From Macrococcus bovicus (GTDB lineage Bacteria; Bacillota; Bacilli; Staphylococcales; Staphylococcaceae): DNA of 35,662 nt. Location: contig NZ_SCWF01000017.1 in assembly GCF_004359575.1 (NCBI RefSeq), forward strand, positions 1 through 35,662, given 5' to 3'. A program made the position numbers and the translations under genes. Below are positions 33,514-35,662 of this stretch, piece after piece (positions within the stretch are counted from its first letter, which is position 1; each line of letters begins with the position of its first letter). The notes under the pieces are model-generated. The model was not told the origin of the DNA and did not search any database. It was given only the letters and a program-made list of their open reading frames with translations.

Positions 33514-34119
33514 TCAGCCTAATTTTTTGATGATGACTTGATAGGCGTCTTCTATCACTTCATCAATCGGCCGTGTGGCATCAATAGTCACAATTCTTTC
33601 ATATGTATCCGCCAGATCATTATAGCCGTCATAGACACGCTGATGAAAGGCCAGTGATTCGTTATCCAGGCGATTCGTTTCTCGCTGGTTATCCATGATG
33701 CGCGCCAGACCTATCTCTGGCGGCACTTTTAAATACAGGGTCAAATCAGGCATATAGTTCTCAATTGCAAACTGATTGACCGACATAATCTCTTCTACAC
33801 CGATTCCTCGTGCATACCCTTGATAGGCAAGAGAACTGTCTATAAATCGGTCACAGAGGACGATTTGACCCGCATCTAAAGCAGGCTGAACTTTCTCTAC
33901 TAAATGCTGACGACGGCTGGCAGCAAACAGTAAGGCTTCTGTACGTGCATCCATGCTGTAATCATCAGAAAGCAACAAGTCTCTGATCGCCTCGCTGATC
34001 CGAATACCTCCAGGCTCACGAGTTGTGATCAATGGACGTTCAAGTCGTGGTGCTACCGCCTGCATCACTGTCGATTTTCCTGAGCCTTCTGGACCTTCAA
34101 ACGTTATAAACATACTCAT
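33514..34119 (-). CDS. tmk: Thymidylate kinase
   Basis: Tmk phosphorylates dTMP to dTDP. The 201-residue protein has the P-loop FEGPEGSGKST near residue 7, the TREPGG motif near 37 and DRFIDSSLAYQG near 90, all typical. The start ATG at 34119 shares a base with the preceding gene's stop (TAATG); a second ATG two codons on is slightly better spaced from GAGAGG. I keep the first because the S. aureus protein begins with a similar MS-FITFEG. Confidence 0.97.
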   Translation of the reverse strand: MSMFITFEGPEGSGKSTVMQAVAPRLERPLITTREPGGIRISEAIRDLLLSDDYSMDARTEALLFAASRRQHLVEKVQPALDAGQIVLCDRFIDSSLAYQGYARGIGVEEIMSVNQFAIENYMPDLTLYLKVPPEIGLARIMDNQRETNRLDNESLAFHQRVYDGYNDLADTYERIVTIDATRPIDEVIEDAYQVIIKKLG

Positions 34120-35432
34120 TACCTCTCATCTATAATGGTGATTTTTCCGTCTATTATACCATGAACATTTTGATAGCTACTCAGGACCTTGACATGTGCT
34201 TCGGTCAGTTTTTCTCCTGGCCATACATAAGGAATACCCGGCGGATAAGGAATGAGCGCATGGTAGAGCCTATATCCTATACCTTCCGCCAGGGTGACTG
34301 TCTGATAGTGCTCATTCACAGGAGAATAGAATCCTTCATCTACATTTAAAGGTTGCGACGCATTCAGCGGCTGTCTTTTCTCTAATTGAAGACGTTTCAA
34401 CCGCAATAACAACTTATCAAAAGGATACGTATCCCCTTCGTGCCAGAGCGGCAGTACCAGAAGGACACTATCATAGTTAGAAAGCTCTACATAGATTTCC
34501 TGCTGTTCAAGCAGTTGTTTAAGTTCTGCACCACTATAGCCTGTTTTCCTCAGCATTATTTTCAGAGGATCCTGTACCTCTATGACCTCAAAATGCCTAA
34601 GCGCATGAAGAAGCGACTGACGTTTATGATGAAAGACCCCATCATGATAGTGCCTGTAAAATGCATGCGCCTGCTCCAAGCTCGATAATATGAGATAAGA
34701 GGGGCTGGAAGTCTGTAAGACTGATAGATAATGATCTACTTCTCTGCGAAGGGAACTCTTATGATTAATATGTATGACTGACCCCATTGTTAAAGCTGGC
34801 AACGTTTTATGGTAAGACTGCACCACATAATCAGCCTGATAGTTCAAAGAAGAAGAAGGAAATTGAGGAGAAATATCAAAATGGGCACCATGCGCCTCGT
34901 CTACCAATACTTCAATCCCCTTTTGATGAAAGAAGTCAATGGCACTTCTTATATCAAACGTCTCTCCAAAATAATTAGGATAAGTCAGTACTGCTAAACC
35001 TATCTCATCCCATTTCGCATTCGGATTCAGTTTACCGATACCTATGTACTGCTGGGTTTTTTCAGATACTGTCATCGGCAGAATGATGGCTTCTGTCCCC
35101 GTTAGGTCAAGGGCATTGAAGACTGACTTATGTGCATTTCTCATCATTGCCACTTTCTTATGGCTCTTTTTCTTATAGGCATGAATGACCGACAGAATCC
35201 CAACTGTTGTTCCATTCACTAAATAACGAGCCTCATACTCATCAGCACGCGCAAGTCTTCTTTGACTGTCCGCAATCACTTCTTCTGCATGATGATAATC
35301 GTCGAGCCCAGAAATTTCAGTCATATCGTGGCTGATAGGTAATTGCAAAGAACCAATGGAATACCTATGGTGACCAGGTACATGCAATGATATCGCATCT
35401 GAATAGGTGAACAGTCTTTGAGTGATGTCCAT
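34119..35432 (-). CDS. Orn/Lys/Arg decarboxylase family PLP protein (YaaO-like)
   Basis: This 437-residue member of the fold-type I basic amino acid decarboxylase family has VPGHHR near residue 18, EISGLDDYHHA near 40, VLVDEAHGAHF near 176 and the PLP-lysine motif SYHKTLPALT with K209. The family includes SpeA-type arginine decarboxylase, lysine decarboxylases and Bacillus YaaO; the substrate cannot be assigned from sequence. Staphylococci carry the same gene upstream of tmk. Its ATG lies 11 bases from AAGGAG, a long spacing. A palindrome sits next to its likely -10. Confidence 0.9.
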   Translation of the reverse strand: MDITQRLFTYSDAISLHVPGHHRYSIGSLQLPISHDMTEISGLDDYHHAEEVIADSQRRLARADEYEARYLVNGTTVGILSVIHAYKKKSHKKVAMMRNAHKSVFNALDLTGTEAIILPMTVSEKTQQYIGIGKLNPNAKWDEIGLAVLTYPNYFGETFDIRSAIDFFHQKGIEVLVDEAHGAHFDISPQFPSSSLNYQADYVVQSYHKTLPALTMGSVIHINHKSSLRREVDHYLSVLQTSSPSYLILSSLEQAHAFYRHYHDGVFHHKRQSLLHALRHFEVIEVQDPLKIMLRKTGYSGAELKQLLEQQEIYVELSNYDSVLLVLPLWHEGDTYPFDKLLLRLKRLQLEKRQPLNASQPLNVDEGFYSPVNEHYQTVTLAEGIGYRLYHALIPYPPGIPYVWPGEKLTEAHVKVLSSYQNVHGIIDGKITIIDER

Positions 35433-35459
35433 TTAATTATCCGCTCCTTATATCTATTC

Positions 35460-35478
35460 AGTATAATCTAAATTTAGA
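35460..35478 (-). promoter_or_regulatory. yaaO-like gene: -10 element with adjacent 12-base palindrome
   Basis: The minus-strand TATACT (35460-35465) is preceded at one base distance by the perfect palindrome TCTAAATTTAGA (35467-35478). No good -35 exists (only the T-run of the rRNA terminator), so an activator, or read-through from the rRNA operon, may matter. Confidence 0.45.
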
Positions 35479-35481
35479 CAT

Positions 35482-35505
35482 AAAAAAAGAGACCTAACAG
35501 GTCTC
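35482..35505 (-). terminator. rRNA operon terminator
   Basis: On the minus strand GAGACCT pairs with AGGTCTC around a three-base loop and is followed by seven T residues, about 30 bases after the 3' end of the 5S gene. Confidence 0.93.
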
Positions 35506-35536
35506 GAGTGCGGCTCATCGCATCCATTTTTAAACT

Positions 35537-35651
35537 GCCCGGCAACGTCCTACTCTCGCGGAACGTAAGTCCAACTACCATCGGCGCTAGAGAGCTTAAC
35601 TTCTGTGTTCGGTATGGGAACAGGTGTGACCTCTCTGCCATCATCACCAGA
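35537..35651 (-). rRNA. rrf: 5S rRNA, last gene of an rRNA operon
   Basis: A 115-base 5S rRNA starts TCTGGTGATGATGGC and ends GTTGCCGGGC on the minus strand. It has the same orientation as the copy at 139-253 and differs from it at only three positions near the ends. The 23S gene should lie to the right, outside the window; 11 bases of the spacer are visible. A terminator follows directly. Confidence 0.97.
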
Positions 35652-35662
35652 CAGGGTGAGAA

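Overview
The window is a compact, gene-dense stretch of low-to-moderate GC Firmicute DNA. Gene order and protein sequences match the conserved tmk-holB-ricT-...-metG-...-purR-spoVG-...-mfd-...-ftsH-...-lysS block shared by Bacillus and Staphylococcus. No sporulation-only genes (yabG, sspF, yabP/yabQ, spoIIE) are present. The proteins look staphylococcal (for example Hpt, FolP, PurR and RplY), but the base composition looks richer in GC than typical Staphylococcus. I infer a non-sporulating member of the Staphylococcaceae, possibly Macrococcus-like; the genus is uncertain. Almost every gene is on the minus strand. Only the small abrB gene is on the plus strand.

Layout, in the direction of minus-strand transcription (right to left). 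A 5S rRNA at 35537-35651, the tail of an rRNA operon outside the window, ends at a strong terminator. Next come a yaaO-like PLP decarboxylase and tmk, then holB-ricT-yabA, then yabB-yazA-rsmI. The abrB gene converges on rsmI, sharing a terminator, and diverges from metG. Further left are metG-tatD, rnmV-rsmA, veg, ispE, purR, ridA-spoVG, glmU-prs, and rplY. A long housekeeping run follows: pth-mfd-(spoVB-like)-mazG-yabO-divIC-yabR-tilS-hpt-ftsH-hslO-cysK-folP-folB-folK-dusB-lysS. At the far left a second 5S rRNA leads directly into tRNA-Val and tRNA-Thr. It has no 23S upstream but has its own tandem promoters.

The genes serve core processes: replication (holB, tmk, yabA), translation and RNA maturation (lysS, metG, pth, rsmA, rsmI, rnmV, dusB, tilS, rplY, ricT), nucleotide and PRPP metabolism (prs, hpt, purR), envelope and division (glmU, ispE, divIC, lipid-carrier flippase family), folate synthesis (folP-folB-folK), cysteine synthesis, and protein/DNA quality control (ftsH, hslO, mfd, mazG).

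I see no mobile element, CRISPR array or obvious novel multi-gene system. The most noteworthy signals are regulatory or mutational. (1) purR carries a one-base frameshift that removes the last quarter of the purine repressor. (2) Spo0A-box-like TGTCGAA heptamers cluster around abrB although this family is not expected to have Spo0A. (3) Two consensus sigma-B promoters drive rplY and, from inside purR, ridA-spoVG. (4) A CtsR-like box lies over the ftsH promoter. (5) The 5S-tRNA operon carries its own tandem promoters. (6) The c-di-AMP receptor gene pstA/darA is missing from its usual place between tmk and holB, where a promoter and hairpin lie instead.
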